This document shows positions 1 to 12,048 of a DNA stretch of 64,000 nt, one piece after another (position 1 is the stretch's first letter; each line of letters opens with the position of its first letter). The notes beneath the pieces are model-generated. The model searched no databases. It was given only the letters and a program-made list of their open reading frames with translations, and was not told the DNA's origin. Both the position numbers and the translations under genes were made by a program. This stretch comes from Pseudophaeomoniella oleicola (taxonomy: Eukaryota; Ascomycota; Eurotiomycetes; Phaeomoniellales; Phaeomoniellaceae): positions 496,001 through 560,000 of the forward strand of contig QWDQ01000006.1 of the NCBI GenBank assembly GCA_003868215.1, in the 5' to 3' direction.

Positions 1-314
1 AAACGTTCCTGATAGCTTTCTCCCGTAACTCCCATACTCCATTTGCAGCAATTTCAGAGGTTGGTCATTCTTCTTGTTGATCCCATGTCCTGACATGAAT
101 GAAAGCCGCCTAGCTCCGCCGCGAGTAGTATGTTGCCCTCTCAGATAAGAGAGAAAGCACGGATGAGAAGAGAGAAAATCACTGGATGCCGAAAACATGG
201 ACAATCAACACTCCAGAAAGCGAGTAGAAACGCCTCTTGATGGGGCCCTTTGCCGATGCAATGCGTCTGACTGCATCTTGTACCGCATAGACAACTTCGT
301 TTCCTTCTCCAGCG
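1..314. other. Intergenic, left window edge
   Basis: This is the sequence 3' of the RBR ligase gene. I see no open frame with coding character and no repeat. It presumably holds the 3' UTR and terminator of that gene. Confidence 0.5.
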
Positions 315-3300
315 TTACCACCAGATGAGGTTGTCGTTATTCAGACCGGGGGTGCCATTGTGTACTGCCATCCAATCGTCGACGCCGATGAAAGGGTCGT
401 TGAATTGGTTGTCCTGTACAGCACCATTAACCATCTCGACTTGAGGAAACATGACAGGATCTCCCATGATCCCCGCAGTATTGAGTCCAAATCCAATGGG
501 AGCAGGAGCAGCAACAGGGCCCGGAGCTGCGAGCATGGCGGCGTTCAGTCCAGCTCCGCGAAAAAGGGCTGGAGCTCCTGTGTCTGTATCTGGTCTCTCC
601 GGACGCCGGTCATATCCTGCCCCAGCGCCAACCGTCAAATTCTGATTATGAGCTGGATATCGATCAACCACTGCATCTGCCCTATACTGCTGAGCTGAAC
701 CAGGTCTGTGTGCTGGCACGAACTCTGGCTCGGCAAAAGCTTCTTCTGGTTCGAACCTAATATCTTGTAACCCAAACGCAGCATCATGTTGATTGAACAC
801 TCCGGGCAATGGGTTCTGTGGGTATCGAGGAGCGTCGTGTTGTGGAGCTGCTGGAACTTGTTCGTATTGATTGACCTCTTCGTGTGGAAGTCTCGGTGGC
901 GGCAGGTTTGCATCAACGCCATAGATCATCGGTGGCGGCACGACACCAATTTCATGGTATCGATGGCCTTGATGGATACGTTCTCGCGGCATCTGCGGCT
1001 GGTCACGACGACGTAATAAGCGCTGTAAAAGCCGGTGAGGACCTCCTTGTCGATCCTGAGCTGGGAGGGCTTGGGCGACACCTCGGCCATCGTTGCCTGC
1101 TGGACGTAACCTCCCACCATCATTATAGAACATCTGTGCTGCACGATCTGCCTGTCCCAACAAGACAGGAAATCGTTCTAGATTCTGTGGGTCGTCGGCA
1201 GGAGCATTAGCGAGTTCCATCTGAATGGGTCGCAATCTTTCGCGGAATTGACGACCGGGTCCTTCATTGAATGGTATCACTTGTTCCCCTTCGCGTAACA
1301 AGTCATGCAAACCGCGGTATTGGCCCAGTCTTGGATCCACTGGTTGATCGTCAAAGACGGGTCGCACTGCTGCCATCGGTCCCGGTGGAGGACCGTCGTC
1401 GACCTTCAGGGTATTCTCATCGATATCGGGATTTTCCTCCACCAACTGATGGATGGTGGTCTGCTGTACCTCGAGGCGTCTTCTAGCGTCTAAAAGTGTT
1501 TGGGCTTCATTATTGAGTGCACACTTCGAGCCTGGTTCGTTGAAATGATCGTATCCGCCTCCCGCGTTTGATGTGATGTCCTCGCCACACGCGTAACACA
1601 TTTTGCTTTGACAATTGGTGCAGACCATTTTATTACAACCAAAGTCCTTTATGATGGGCATCTTGCACTTGCGATTTGGGCATCTTCGCAGGATAGCATC
1701 AGTCATCGCTTCTTCTACCGTATGACGGAGGCTCTCGCCGTGACTTAGTTTCGCCTCTTCGCATGTTTTAGGGATGTGCGTTTCCTCTCGGCAGAGACGA
1801 CAACTGGTCTTCGAGCACTTAGGGTTCTCACAGCGGAATTCCCTGTCCACTTCAACGGATGGGCATATAGCCTTGAATTCGCAGAACGGGCAGTCTTCCA
1901 GGCCTTCCAAAGCTGCTGATCCTATTTCCTCGTTGCACTGCAATTCTTCAAGCTTCTCCACAGCCTTTGCGTCAAGAATCTGGTGAAGCCTCCGTTTTGA
2001 CAAGGTAGCGTTGCATGGCTCGACACCGGAGAAGATGCAATTCATCTGCCATTTCATCTGTCCTATTTGAGCTGAGGCCAGGTTCTTGACACAGCTGTTG
2101 CAATAGAAATGAGCCGACTGCCCATCGCATGAAACAGCCCGGTTTATGGGTATCTCATTGTCGAAACAACATTGACACTCGATGAGCAGACCTGCCTCTG
2201 CATGAAATTTCAGGTTCCGTGTTTCAGCATCTTCTTCAGCCTTCTTGCGTTTAGCTTTACGCTCTTCATCGGCGCAAGCCTTCCTGGCTGCTTGATACTC
2301 ATTCACAAGACGCGAGTAGTCTTTTGACGCTCGGTTGTTAACAGCATCCTTGGGAACGTACTTCGATTCAAGTGTTGTCCGAGCTTTCTTCAGACGTCGG
2401 TACGGTTTTGCCTTTACAGAATCAAAGTTCCTCTCGCACGCTTCGAGATATCTGTATGTGGCGAGTATTCGTCCGGTTTCTCTGAGCTTCTCGCTTATGA
2501 CACACGTCGGAATAAAGACGAAGTCTTCCGCGAGCAGTCTTGTACTATGAAACGTTAGCTGCAATGTTCACCGAGTCTCTCTACATTCCATGGCTTAGTA
2601 CTGCAACGACTTCGGCGGCTCATGAATGACAGCACTTGAGGAAGAGAAGGACTCACCCTTCCAAGATGTACCCGGGATATAGGTTGGCGTTCGCGTTCTG
2701 GCCCCAGTCGATGTGCCCAGTTGCGTCATTTGCAGCACCTGTCCGACGCTTTCTCTTTCTCGTCTGCTCCGGGTATCCTCTGCGTTCCAAAATTCGCTCA
2801 ATGAGCTTTCCTGCGGGGTTTGCGTTAGGAGTGATGCGACCTGTTTTGGCATCTTCCAACAAGACCTTGCACTGCTCGAAGACGAAGTCGTGGTCAATGT
2901 CCGGGAAGATTTCCACTGCTTTAGCAAGGCAAGCATCCTCATAGTCTTGGTATGGCACTCCCCATGGGGTACGAAGAAGATCAAGATCCCCCTCTTGAAG
3001 GTCTTCAGCAATAGCTGAAGATGGAACCACATTGTCAGTGAAACCGGCGACAGCTCTGGTATCCTGGCCAGGAGCTTTCTGAAGCGAAATAGCGCGAATT
3101 GACTTCCGTCGATGGATCCGAGTCTTTTTCTTTTCCCATTCATCGACTACTTCTTGGAAGTGAGGTTTACTATCGAGAGCGACGGGAAAATCTTCATAGC
3201 CAGGGCCTCGAAACATCACAAGGCGAAACCTGGGATCATAATACGATGGCGATGGACCGATATTGTCGTCCTCTATGTGCGAGCTCCTCTGAAGATTGCG

Positions 3301-3528
3301 TTCGCGCCCATGTTCGTTAGTTGATGTTGATTGTGCGGCACCATTGTCAGCAGAATTGCCATCTTCAATGTCGATGGGTTCCTCTCGACTCAAACCTCTC
3401 AGCATCTCGCTAGCATCGACAGGATATGACCTGGTGTTTGTACTTCCGATCTCGCGGTTCTGGTTCTTGACCGTCGGCGTGGAAGGATCTAACTCGACGC
3501 CTTGTAAGCCTGCGGTCAAGTCATCCAT
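315..3528 (-). CDS. RBR (RING-IBR-RING) E3 ubiquitin ligase, RNF216/TRIAD3-like
   Basis: The predicted ubiquitin ligase takes ubiquitin from an E2 onto its own RING2 cysteine and then onto a substrate. Two exons: 3528-2657 and 2544-315. The 112-nt intron has a GTGAGT donor, a TACTAAG branch site and a CATAG acceptor, and joins ...LEG to TRLLAEDF in frame, giving about 1,033 aa. RING1 starts at about residue 415 (ECQCCFDNEIP, then YCNSC). The IBR follows (CPFCEFKAIC ... CRLCREETHIP), then RING2 (RRCPNRKCKMPIIKDFGCNK, MVCTNC, CYACGED), where the MVC cysteine is the expected catalytic residue by comparison with RNF216. A Lys/Glu-rich helix precedes RING1. The last ~350 residues are Pro/Ala/Asn-rich and look disordered. 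The start ATG (MDDLTAGLQGVEL) has context ATCATGG; an acceptor-like TTTGCAG just upstream (3549-3555) and a GTATGC donor at 3806 suggest a 5' UTR intron. The substrate is unknown. Family is certain; the exact orthologue is less so. Confidence 0.88.
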
Positions 3529-5788
3529 GATGTATGAAGACCTGGTCTCTGCAAAGACAACAAATTGGGACAGGGCCAACAAGCCTACACAGACACAATC
3601 AACGACGCTTAGGTCTTGATGTACAGCCTTTCAATGGAGCAGGGAGATACGATTTGAAAGAGAATCAAGTGATAAATCTTTGCATCACGATGCGAGATAG
3701 AGCATGAATATTGTTCGCTCGTGAGCGTGTGAGCGTGTGAGCGAACGAGGGGAAGCAAATACACAAATCGGAGAGCATTACCAACGAGGAGAACAGAAGT
3801 GCATACCTTTGGCCTACTCTAAGCAAGCCCTCAATCAAGACTTTTTCTACCATCTCAGGCACCAACGGAATCCGTCGGTTTGGACGTTGGACTCAACCGA
3901 ATAAGGCTATGTCTCATACCTAGCAAACTACAGACAAACGATGCTTGCACGAGATTTTCTGATGAGGATCAGGGCGAAATACGTGTGACCAGACGAGGCG
4001 GACAAACAGTGTCCGTAAGACGGAAGCCAGACAGACATCTGCGAGGTCAGAAAAGAAAAAGAGGTCAGAAAAGAAGAACAGCACGACCAGCGGCAAGTTT
4101 GCAGGTCTGAATCTGAGGACCAGAGTCCTCAACCCTCAGCCTCGAGAAGGAAATGTAGTTCGAAGGCAAGGCGAAGGCAAGGCGATGACGATGACGATGG
4201 AGAAGAGGTCCAGGATATTCAGGACAATGTACGGAGAAGGACTGGAGAGCGGGGATGGTACTTTCCTTCTCAGCAAAGAGGGGCCGTTTCAGCCGTTTGC
4301 TTTGGTGATCTCAGGCATCAAATAGTTAAACGAACAGTTTAAATATGGAACGTACAAGGAGCAGAGCCGAGCCGCCCGTGTCATGGTCTGTGTTGGGCGA
4401 ATGTGTGATAGGGCAGAGGAAGCGCCCGGATAGACCATGTCTGGTAAGCGCCCGTTGATAGTAACGTTAGCAATCCATCTGGGAACTTTACTTCGGAGTC
4501 AGCGACACTATCCACGCCAGCAACGCCACCCAGTCGATTCTGGCATTCTGTATGAACACGCGTATATCTATATACTTCACTGTGCTTCCCGAAGTGCCTC
4601 CTGTGGGTTGCAGGTCTATGTACCGAGGGTATACACAGACCTTCTTCATCGGAACGCACAGTACAAGGCACTTGTTCTCGCACTATACAGCTCTGGTGTC
4701 TGGAGAAGCGAAACAGCTAGAATACCTCATAGAGTCTCTGCGTTGGACCCAAACAATGAGATATGTTCATAGAATACTTCAGGCCAAATACCTCCTGCAA
4801 TCAGTATTGTCATTCTACTTTCAGATACCTTCACATCCATTATTGTCTATAGCAATCATTAGAGCCATGGAGACGTCTCAACTCCTGAGCAGCATCAGGC
4901 TCACCTCAATCGAGACTGCATATAGCATCCTTCATTAACAACTGTGGGAGAGAATGAAACCAGTTGTCAGGATAAGATTGCACGTCTCATGCCCAACATG
5001 CAAGCCCAGAAGACCCCTGACGGGTTACCCCGAGGTACCAAAGTACGAACGAGGCAGACAATAGATCTCACGCCTCATATCTTCCCTTGGTTACCCATGT
5101 ACATAGTACATATTCTCCCATTTGTTCCTCCCTCTACATTTCCTGCTCGATCTCTTGCAGGCAGGCCACAACCTCTGCTCGCAAGACGCCCATATTGCCG
5201 GGTGAATCGCATTCATAAAGAGAGTCTGTGAAACACGATTCGCAGTCTGGCCTGGCATAGATCCGATTGTGGTAGCTTATAATATTCTATTAATTACTGC
5301 AAGCATAAAGACGTTTCGGGCACGGAATCAATGGACGTGATTGGTGAACCAAAAGCTCATTAACCGATGTAAACAAATATAGCAAGCCTCGGTACTGCAC
5401 TTTTTCTTTCTTTTAAACCGGTGTCATCCAGCTCGATAGGTAACGTCAGTCTAGGAAAATAGCTGGTCATTGCCAGAAGGGGTGATTTATCTCTGAATTT
5501 GAGGTGCAATACTGTTAGAGCTTCCCACGTTTGCTGGCGCTGTGCCGTAAAAACCTACCACACTTTCGGGAACAGCAATACATTTATTTGCCCTCCCCTC
5601 CATTATTATTCCATTACACCATCTCCAATCTCCAATCTCTCATCTCCAACTACCCGCGCTCAAGTCGCGACGCTTAGCGACTGATCCAAATAGCTAAAGG
5701 GTAAGGGACTGTAGCTAGGTATAGTAGCTAGCTTCAACCCGCATACCTTGCTGCCACTCATCTACCATCCAACCTTCTCACGTTCACC
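3529..5788. other. Divergent intergenic region between RBR ligase and Kap114
   Basis: This 2.26-kb spacer separates two genes that diverge from it, so it should hold both promoters and the likely spliced 5' UTR of the RBR gene. An 8-bp inverted repeat (GTTCGCTC/GAGCGAAC, 3713-3746) flanks GTGAGCGT repeats. Open frames here, up to 128 codons at 4552-4938, show no recognisable domain and I do not call them genes. Confidence 0.5.
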
Positions 5789-8700
5789 ATGGAGCAAGAG
5801 GTGCTGCATCTCCTGCAGAATACGCAGTCGCCTGAAGAGTCTATCCGAAAATCTGCCGAAGCGCACTTATTGCAATCTTACTCTAACCCAGCTTTCCCTT
5901 TGGCTTTGCTCGCTATATCCAGTCACAATGATATTGCTATTTACCTGCGCCAGAGCGCCATGCTCATTCTCAAGACTTATGTCGTGTCAACATGGTCGCC
6001 AAAATTCGAAGACGAGTTCAAAGGAGCGGTGCCTCTCTCGGAAGAAAATAAGTCACAGGTGCGACAACAAGTTCTGAATATCTGTACCACGCCGCAGTCG
6101 GGACCTCAGGACGATCGCAAGGTTAAGAAGGCCGCCAGCTTGGTCGCCAGTAAGATTGCAAGTGTCGATTTTCCTGATCAGTGGCCGGATCTGTTACCTA
6201 CGCTGCTACACATCATATCTGGCACCGGTGCAGATGCAGAGGTGCATGGCGCCTTGCGCGTTCTGTCTGACCTCGTTGAGTCGGGATTCAGTGAAGAGCA
6301 GTTTTTCGCCGTGGCCAGAGATCTTGTGAATGGTCTGCACAATGTGGCAACGAACGGGCAGAGAAAACCTATCCTCCGTGCTCTTGCTATGAGTGTCTTC
6401 CGCTCTTGCTTTGATACACTGGAGATGGTGATGGAAGAACATAAGATGGCTGTCAGAGGGTTCCTCGACGAGGCTTTGAAAGGCTGGCTGCCATTCATCA
6501 TTGAAACCATCAAGCTTGACTTGCCAGAACCGCCGTCTGAAGAAGACGAGACGAAAGAGGAGGGGCTTCCAAGCCAATGGAGAGGACTTATTGCTCTAAA
6601 ACTCCAGGTTGTGAAGGTATGCCTGACATCCTTCCTGTTCTGATTGCTTCTAACGCAGAACAAGACCGTTTCAAAGATTCGCGATGTCTTCCCCACTGCT
6701 CTCACGCCATACAGCACTTCGCTATTCGAATCTGTTTGGGGAGAGCTTTCCAGAGTACAGCCAGCGTACTATGCTATGTTCATTGCAGATGAGCGTCAAG
6801 GAAGGCTCGAAGACGCAGACAACCTTCCGTACACCCTTGATTTTCTTGTGTTGGAGGAGCTTGACATGATGACCATCTTGCTACGGGCCCCACCAGTGAG
6901 AAGTGAGTTGGAGAATCAGCTGAAGCAAGCCCCCAACGGACCCTCATCCGCCGATTGGCTGCAAGCTGTCATGAAGCTGGTCACTTCGTACGCGCAAATC
7001 ACGACCGAGGAGGAACAACTCTGGGATATCGATGTCAATCTTTATCTATCAGAAGAGACTGCCGTGACTGCAAATTACACTCCTCGTACTGCTTGCGGTG
7101 AGCTTGTCGTTAGAGGTCTTGGGGAATGGTTGCGTCACGTTCCTGCAGAAGCATTATTGACATTCACAAGGACACTCTTCTCTTCGGGAGCTTCGTATGT
7201 TTCAATCAGATCGTGTAGAAGTATCCACAGCTAACCTATCACAGTTGGAAAGAGACCGAGGCCGCACTGTTCATAGTGAACGTTCTTCTGCGCGACTTTT
7301 CCGATGTTGACATGACAATTCCCATAGAGGTGGCCACAGGGTATCTGGATTTCATCAACCAATCCCTTCAGGTCGAAGATCCATTCCTCCGCGCGAGAGC
7401 GTACCTTGTCGCAGGCGTCATTTCTAAAACTGCAGGCGAGCAATTTCAACAATCTGCCACGCATTATCTTTCGTTGGCCACCAATGCCATGACCACAGAT
7501 CCGTCTGAGGTCGTGCAGGTCGCATGTATCCGCGTCTTGCAAGACTTCCTTCAAGGCATCCCGCAATCTGTCTCAGGTCCCGCACAGACGGCAGTCATCA
7601 GTGCTCTAGCTGAGTACATCAATGCTCGCGATTTGCGCGAGGAGACAGATTCCGACGACCTTAAGGTCACACTGGTCGAAACCCTCAGGGATGCAATATT
7701 AGTGAATCCTCCAGTGGTTCTGGACAGTGAGGCTTTGAACGTCCTGTTCACGCTTGCCTCAAATGGTGCAGAGAATTTCCAACTGTCAATATTAGTCACT
7801 GAAGCATTCGAGACAATCGCGGAGTCGATTTCTTCACTGAATGTTGCCCCAGGACAGCCGGCCCCATATCAAACATTGTGTGAAAAGGTACTCCCGTCTT
7901 TGATGGGCGCCTTCGATGTAGGCGACCTAACGCAGGAAAACGCGCTCACCAATCTTGCTGGTGAACTATTATCCGCACTAGCGGAGTATGGTCCAGACCC
8001 CCTTCCAGACGGCTTCGTCGCTGCTGCAATGCCGAAACTGAACCGTGTTTTATTATCCTCGGCTGACTCAGAATTGCTCCGCCCAGCGACTCTAGCAGCA
8101 AAACACATAGTTTCTCATGGTCATCAGCAGTTGTTCGCTTGGGTAGATCCTAGCACTCAAAAAGGTGGCATTGAGACTCTGCTGATTATCATTGACCGGT
8201 TGCTATCACCTTCTGTCGACGACAATGCGGCAACTGAAGTAGGTGCCTTGGCCGCCGAGCTGGTGGAGAAAGCTGGCGCCGAAAAGCTTGGTCCTTATCT
8301 GCCTCAACTCCTTCAAGCTGTAGCGATCCGATTGGATACAGCCGAAAAAGCCCCTTTCATACAATCGTTGATACTGGTGTTTGCGCGACTTAGCTTAACA
8401 GCTGCAAAAGACGTGGTTGACTTCCTAGCTCAAGTGTCGATACGGGGTCCAGATGCACATGACGGCCTCTCAATCGTTCTAGCAAAATGGTTGGAAAATT
8501 CCATCAACTTCGCAGGTTACGAGGAGATAAGACAGAATGTCATCGCGCTGTCGAAGATATATCTCTTGGAGGATCCCCGTATCTCTACTATTATGGTCAA
8601 GGGTGATCTGATCGTCAATCCGGCCACCGAGGGCAGAATCAAAACCCGATCGCAAGCAAAAATGAACCCTGACACTTATTCAACGATCCCCGCCGATTTG

Positions 8701-9075
8701 AAAATGCTCAAAGTCCTAGTTGAGGAATTGAGCTCTGCAAGCACTTCCAAGTTCACGGATCCTGAAGCGGCGGCGGCTGCTGCGGCGGCGCTGGATTCTG
8801 AAGACGAAGATGATGACGCAGACGAGTGGGAAGATGTTGGTCCTTCATCAACTCTCGATCTCGGCCTTGGTGTGACTAAGCAGGATCTCATGGGATGGGG
8901 TGGACTTGGGCATATGGAGGGAAGCCAGGCCCTGCGGGTTCGTGACGATGAGACGACCGAATACCTGGTGGAGTTTTTCAGGAGCATTGGTGCAAAGCAA
9001 GAATTTATGCAAGTTTTTGAGCAAGGATTCACGGAAGAGGAGAGAAATAAGTTGAGGAATGCAATCCAAGGTTAG
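5789..9075 (+). CDS. KAP114: Importin-9 / Kap114 family karyopherin beta
   Basis: Nuclear import receptor. The yeast family member imports TBP and histones H2A/H2B through nuclear pores. Three exons: 5789-6616, 6659-7194 and 7245-9075. The introns are 42 and 50 nt (GTATGC...CTAACGCAG and GTATGT...CACAG), giving 1,064 aa, the usual family size. The N-terminus (EQEVLHLLQNTQSPEESIRK) carries the importin-beta N-terminal pattern, with SAEAHLLQ followed by IAIYLRQSAMLILK. The remainder is HEAT-like helices (DFPDQWPDLLPTLLHII, PFLRARAYLVAG). Near the C-terminus a short poly-Ala run leads into an acidic loop (DSEDEDDDADEWEDV), typical of the importin-9 branch and known there to contact cargo. The Met codon context is ACCATGG. 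The first intron is near the lower size limit for fungi, but the reading frame requires it. Identity is firm. Confidence 0.93.
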
Positions 9076-9799
9076 CTTGGGAAAGAGTGTTACGACGAGA
9101 TGACTAGACCACAAGAGCGAGAACGACAGAGACAGAGTAGACACCGAGGAGTGCAATCACCACCATAGGTCGGCAAGTGTCGTTTGCAGATGAGACGATG
9201 AGGCCGATCTCGTGCAAACGAGGTTTCTTGATGAAATAATGATTCTGATGACCTCGACCATTCTCATTCTCATGCTTATGCTTATGCTCATCATGCTCAT
9301 CATGCCTTTCATACTCTCATACTCATGTATACTTCTTCGTAGTACAAGTTTCGAAGCGCAATTCCTGTTGGACTTGGCGTTCATTGAGATTCAGGGTCCG
9401 ATCAGTCAAATCTCGGTTCCCAAGAAGCCCCGCGGCAGCCTGGGTCTCGGCGTGTACGGTAACAGTTGGACTATGTAGTGCATGGTGTAGTGTGCGGGGC
9501 AGATTTTCTTTTTCAAGGGCGCATTATCGACTATTCGGTGCGACACTTTTTTTCCGGGAAAAAGAATAGTTATTATAGGTATCTAGATAGAGAAGTCTGG
9601 AAAGAAAAGCAGTGAATTTGCACCCTCTTACATTCGTACATCCGTCGTCTTGAGCGTCCCCCAGACACAAAATCAGTCCTTGAACCTCTCTCACAACCCT
9701 GCAGAACATCGAGAAGCAGGTTGGCAACTGCACATAACAACATTAGATCGGCAACTTTTCATCTATTATAGGTAGACTAGCCGACCTCAGACTGACAAG
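9076..9799. other. Intergenic between Kap114 and Xpt1
   Basis: This is the 3' flank of Kap114 and promoter of the next gene. It contains a short run of CTCATGCTTATG-like repeats (about 9268-9315). No credible coding sequence was seen. Confidence 0.45.
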
Positions 9800-10543
9800 A
9801 TGGTTGAGAAGATCTACATCACGTATAACGAGGTATGTCGAAGACGATAGCATGTTTTGTGGTGTGCCAATGCGAACTTGTCCATCGAGCATCGCTCATA
9901 TCGTTGTCATATGGCCCCCATTCAACGGCATGCCTTGATCTAACTTGTGCCTCGTCTCCATCAGATACATAAACTCTGCCAGGAGTCCGCAGACAGGATT
10001 CTCAATGACTTCAAGCCCAACCTGATGATCGCCATCGGTGGCGGTGGTTATGTTCCTGCTCGCATCCTCCGCTCGTTTCTCAGGCGCACGGGAACCCCCA
10101 ACATCCCGATCCAAGCCATCGGTCTATCGCTCTACGAGAACCTCGGGACCGATCCAGACGTCGAAACCCCTTCGCACACGGTCACCCGAACGCAGTGGCT
10201 CGACCTCTCCTCGTTGAGCATCAACAACCTCATAGGCAAGAACATTCTCATCGTCGATGAGGTCGACGACACCAGGACCACTCTCGAATATGCCGTCAAA
10301 GAACTGGAGAAGGACGTCGAAACTGCGAGACAGCAGCTCGGAAAGGAAGATCAGACCAGGTTCTTCATCTTCGTATTGCACAACAAGGACAAGCAGAAGA
10401 AGGGTCATCTGCCAGAAGACATGATCAAGGAGGGTAGATATTTCGCCGCAAGGACTGTCGGTGACGTGTGGATCAACTATCCATGGGAAGCTACCGATAT
10501 CGACGAACACGACGCGATGGCGAAAGAGCACAAGGGTATATAA
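9800..10543 (+). CDS. XPT1: Xanthine phosphoribosyltransferase
   Basis: Purine salvage enzyme that joins xanthine to PRPP to give XMP in the cytosol. Exon 1 (9800-9832) encodes only MVEKIYITYNE. A 132-nt intron (GTATGT...CATCAG) leads to exon 2 (9965-10543), giving 203 aa. The fold is a type I phosphoribosyltransferase. IAIGGGGYVPARILRSFL is the N-terminal substrate-contacting segment. ILIVDEVDDTRTT (about residues 104-116) is the PRPP-binding motif with its two acidic residues. IFVLHNKDK and the C-terminal INYPWEATDIDEH match the yeast Xpt1 pattern from memory. Length agrees with yeast Xpt1 (209 aa). The gene converges on Dpm3, 219 bp away. A purine-cytosine permease lies about 9 kb downstream. 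Confidence 0.93.
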
Positions 10544-10762
10544 ACTTGAGGATCAAAAGTGGTTTCGCATTCTCTTTCGTGTATTGGAGTACAAATGTGC
10601 TGCTTTTTTATTTCCCTAGGTGTCTCTAGAGGCAACAAGTTCCCATCCCCAGATGCTGTCGCATGGAATTTCCTTTTCTCCCCGACGCCATACCGAATGC
10701 CCTCTGCCATCATGATCATGTCCTCTAATATGCGTCAATCTGCTATACCCTGCGCGCATTGT

Positions 10763-11208
10763 TCAATCCGTCCCCACTCCTCTTGCCTTCAATGCCTTTT
10801 TCGCTCCTTCGATCCCGTTGTCCCCCTCTCCCATCAATTCCGCATACGCGTCCTTGGTGTCCTTGAACGTCAAAACACCATACCCTAACCTGGCCAGCAG
10901 GTAACAAGCGATCGAAATGACGATCCAAGCTGGCAGTACCGGGATGATTTGTTCAATTTTGTCGGACTCCTTGTCCAAAAAGAAGAGTTCGGGGGTGAAG
11001 TAGAGGGCAGAGTAGACCTGTAGGATATTGTTCATTAGATTTGCTGCAGTATAATACTCATATATGCCGGGGGAGGGCGTGGGAGGGCTGTTATCGAGGG
11101 TGCAGTATCTCATTGAGCAAGAACGATGGAATCAGGAATTAAAGAACTCACAGTTCCCCCAAAGAACACAAAGAGAGCTGACTCAGTTGCTCGCGTTATT
11201 CCCGACAT
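10763..11208 (-). CDS. DPM3: Dolichol-phosphate mannosyltransferase subunit 3 (Dpm3)
   Basis: ER membrane subunit that anchors and stabilises the catalytic Dpm1, which makes dolichol-phosphate mannose for N-glycans, O-mannosylation and GPI anchors. Exon 1 (11208-11152) encodes MSGITRATESALFVFFGGT. The 134-nt intron has a GTGAGT donor and a CCTACAG acceptor. Exon 2 is 11017-10763, for 103 aa in all. Two membrane helices are visible: about residues 10-30, across the splice junction, and LPAWIVISIACYLLARLGYG. These are followed by the family signature GVLTFKDTKDAYAELM and a C-terminal helix ending KALKARGV. The same layout is found in human DPM3 (92 aa). The gene is short enough to be missed without splicing. 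Confidence 0.88.
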
Positions 11209-12048
11209 GATGGCGAAACAACCCAGCAGCGTAAGAACAGTATTGTATTGTTGATCCCCCTCACTTCTCTCTGGGGCATGTATCGCAGACTCCTGTGATC
11301 AAAAGGGTGGACAAGTTGCGAACAATGCCTTCCTTCTATAATTTCAGAAAAGTTGAAAAGAAGACTAGAGGAGCTTTGTTCAATATCAGGAAGAATAGAC
11401 CTGGTCAGCTTATGTCGGCAGTGGAGAGAGAGACGCTTCTTCACTGCTTCAGGATCAACAAGGGGGCCATTGGGGAAGAGGAGCTATTACTATCGAGGAG
11501 ATAATTAGATGTGTTGTCTGTCCTTCCGGAGGAGCTGAGTCTGGCCGCTTTGGTCACCGTAGTCAACTTTATTGCGACTCTCCCCATAATTAACTGGAGA
11601 CCCTGAAAATGATAATTAATACTGTAATTAGCACCTGTCTCCGTTTCTTCAAAGAATAAGTAATTAATTAGCATATTGGCTGTCAAATTAATGTATGATA
11701 TAGGTGCCTATGCTTGCTTTGATGAGACATGGATTGGTACTCCTGATCCCTGCAGCGTTCATTCTCTCTAACTCTTTTACGTGTTTTTACGAGTCCAGAT
11801 ATAGATTAGTATCACTTGTGTAGCGGCGTTGGTTTTACTACGTAGTAGATCTTTAATCCCCAGTAGATGATACCCACTATCAGTAGTAATACTTGCCTCA
11901 GTCTATTAACAGGTAAGACTTCTCTTTTCAACATATAATCTTCTACGATGAATGTCAATATCGTATAGGTCTTGCGTCTAGCTTTATACGAATGCAGACC
12001 AGTCGGCGTTCCACCATTGGTAATTGAAGGTTGGGAGACCTCGTCTTC
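11209..12048. other. Divergent intergenic region, Dpm3 / SmgGDS-like
   Basis: AT-rich spacer holding both promoters. It contains one perfect TACTACGTAGTA palindrome (11836-11847). No coding sequence was recognised. Confidence 0.5.
11836..11847. repeat. 12-bp palindrome TACTACGTAGTA, isolated copy
   Basis: Perfect 12-bp palindrome, identical to the four copies in the 27.1-30.4 kb gene desert. It lies about 200 bp upstream of the SmgGDS-like start codon. Confidence 0.85.

Noticed and set aside
4437-5231. Open frames of 95-128 codons between the RBR ligase and Kap114
   Set aside because: They overlap each other, start in unrelated contexts, and show no domain or plausible splice partners.
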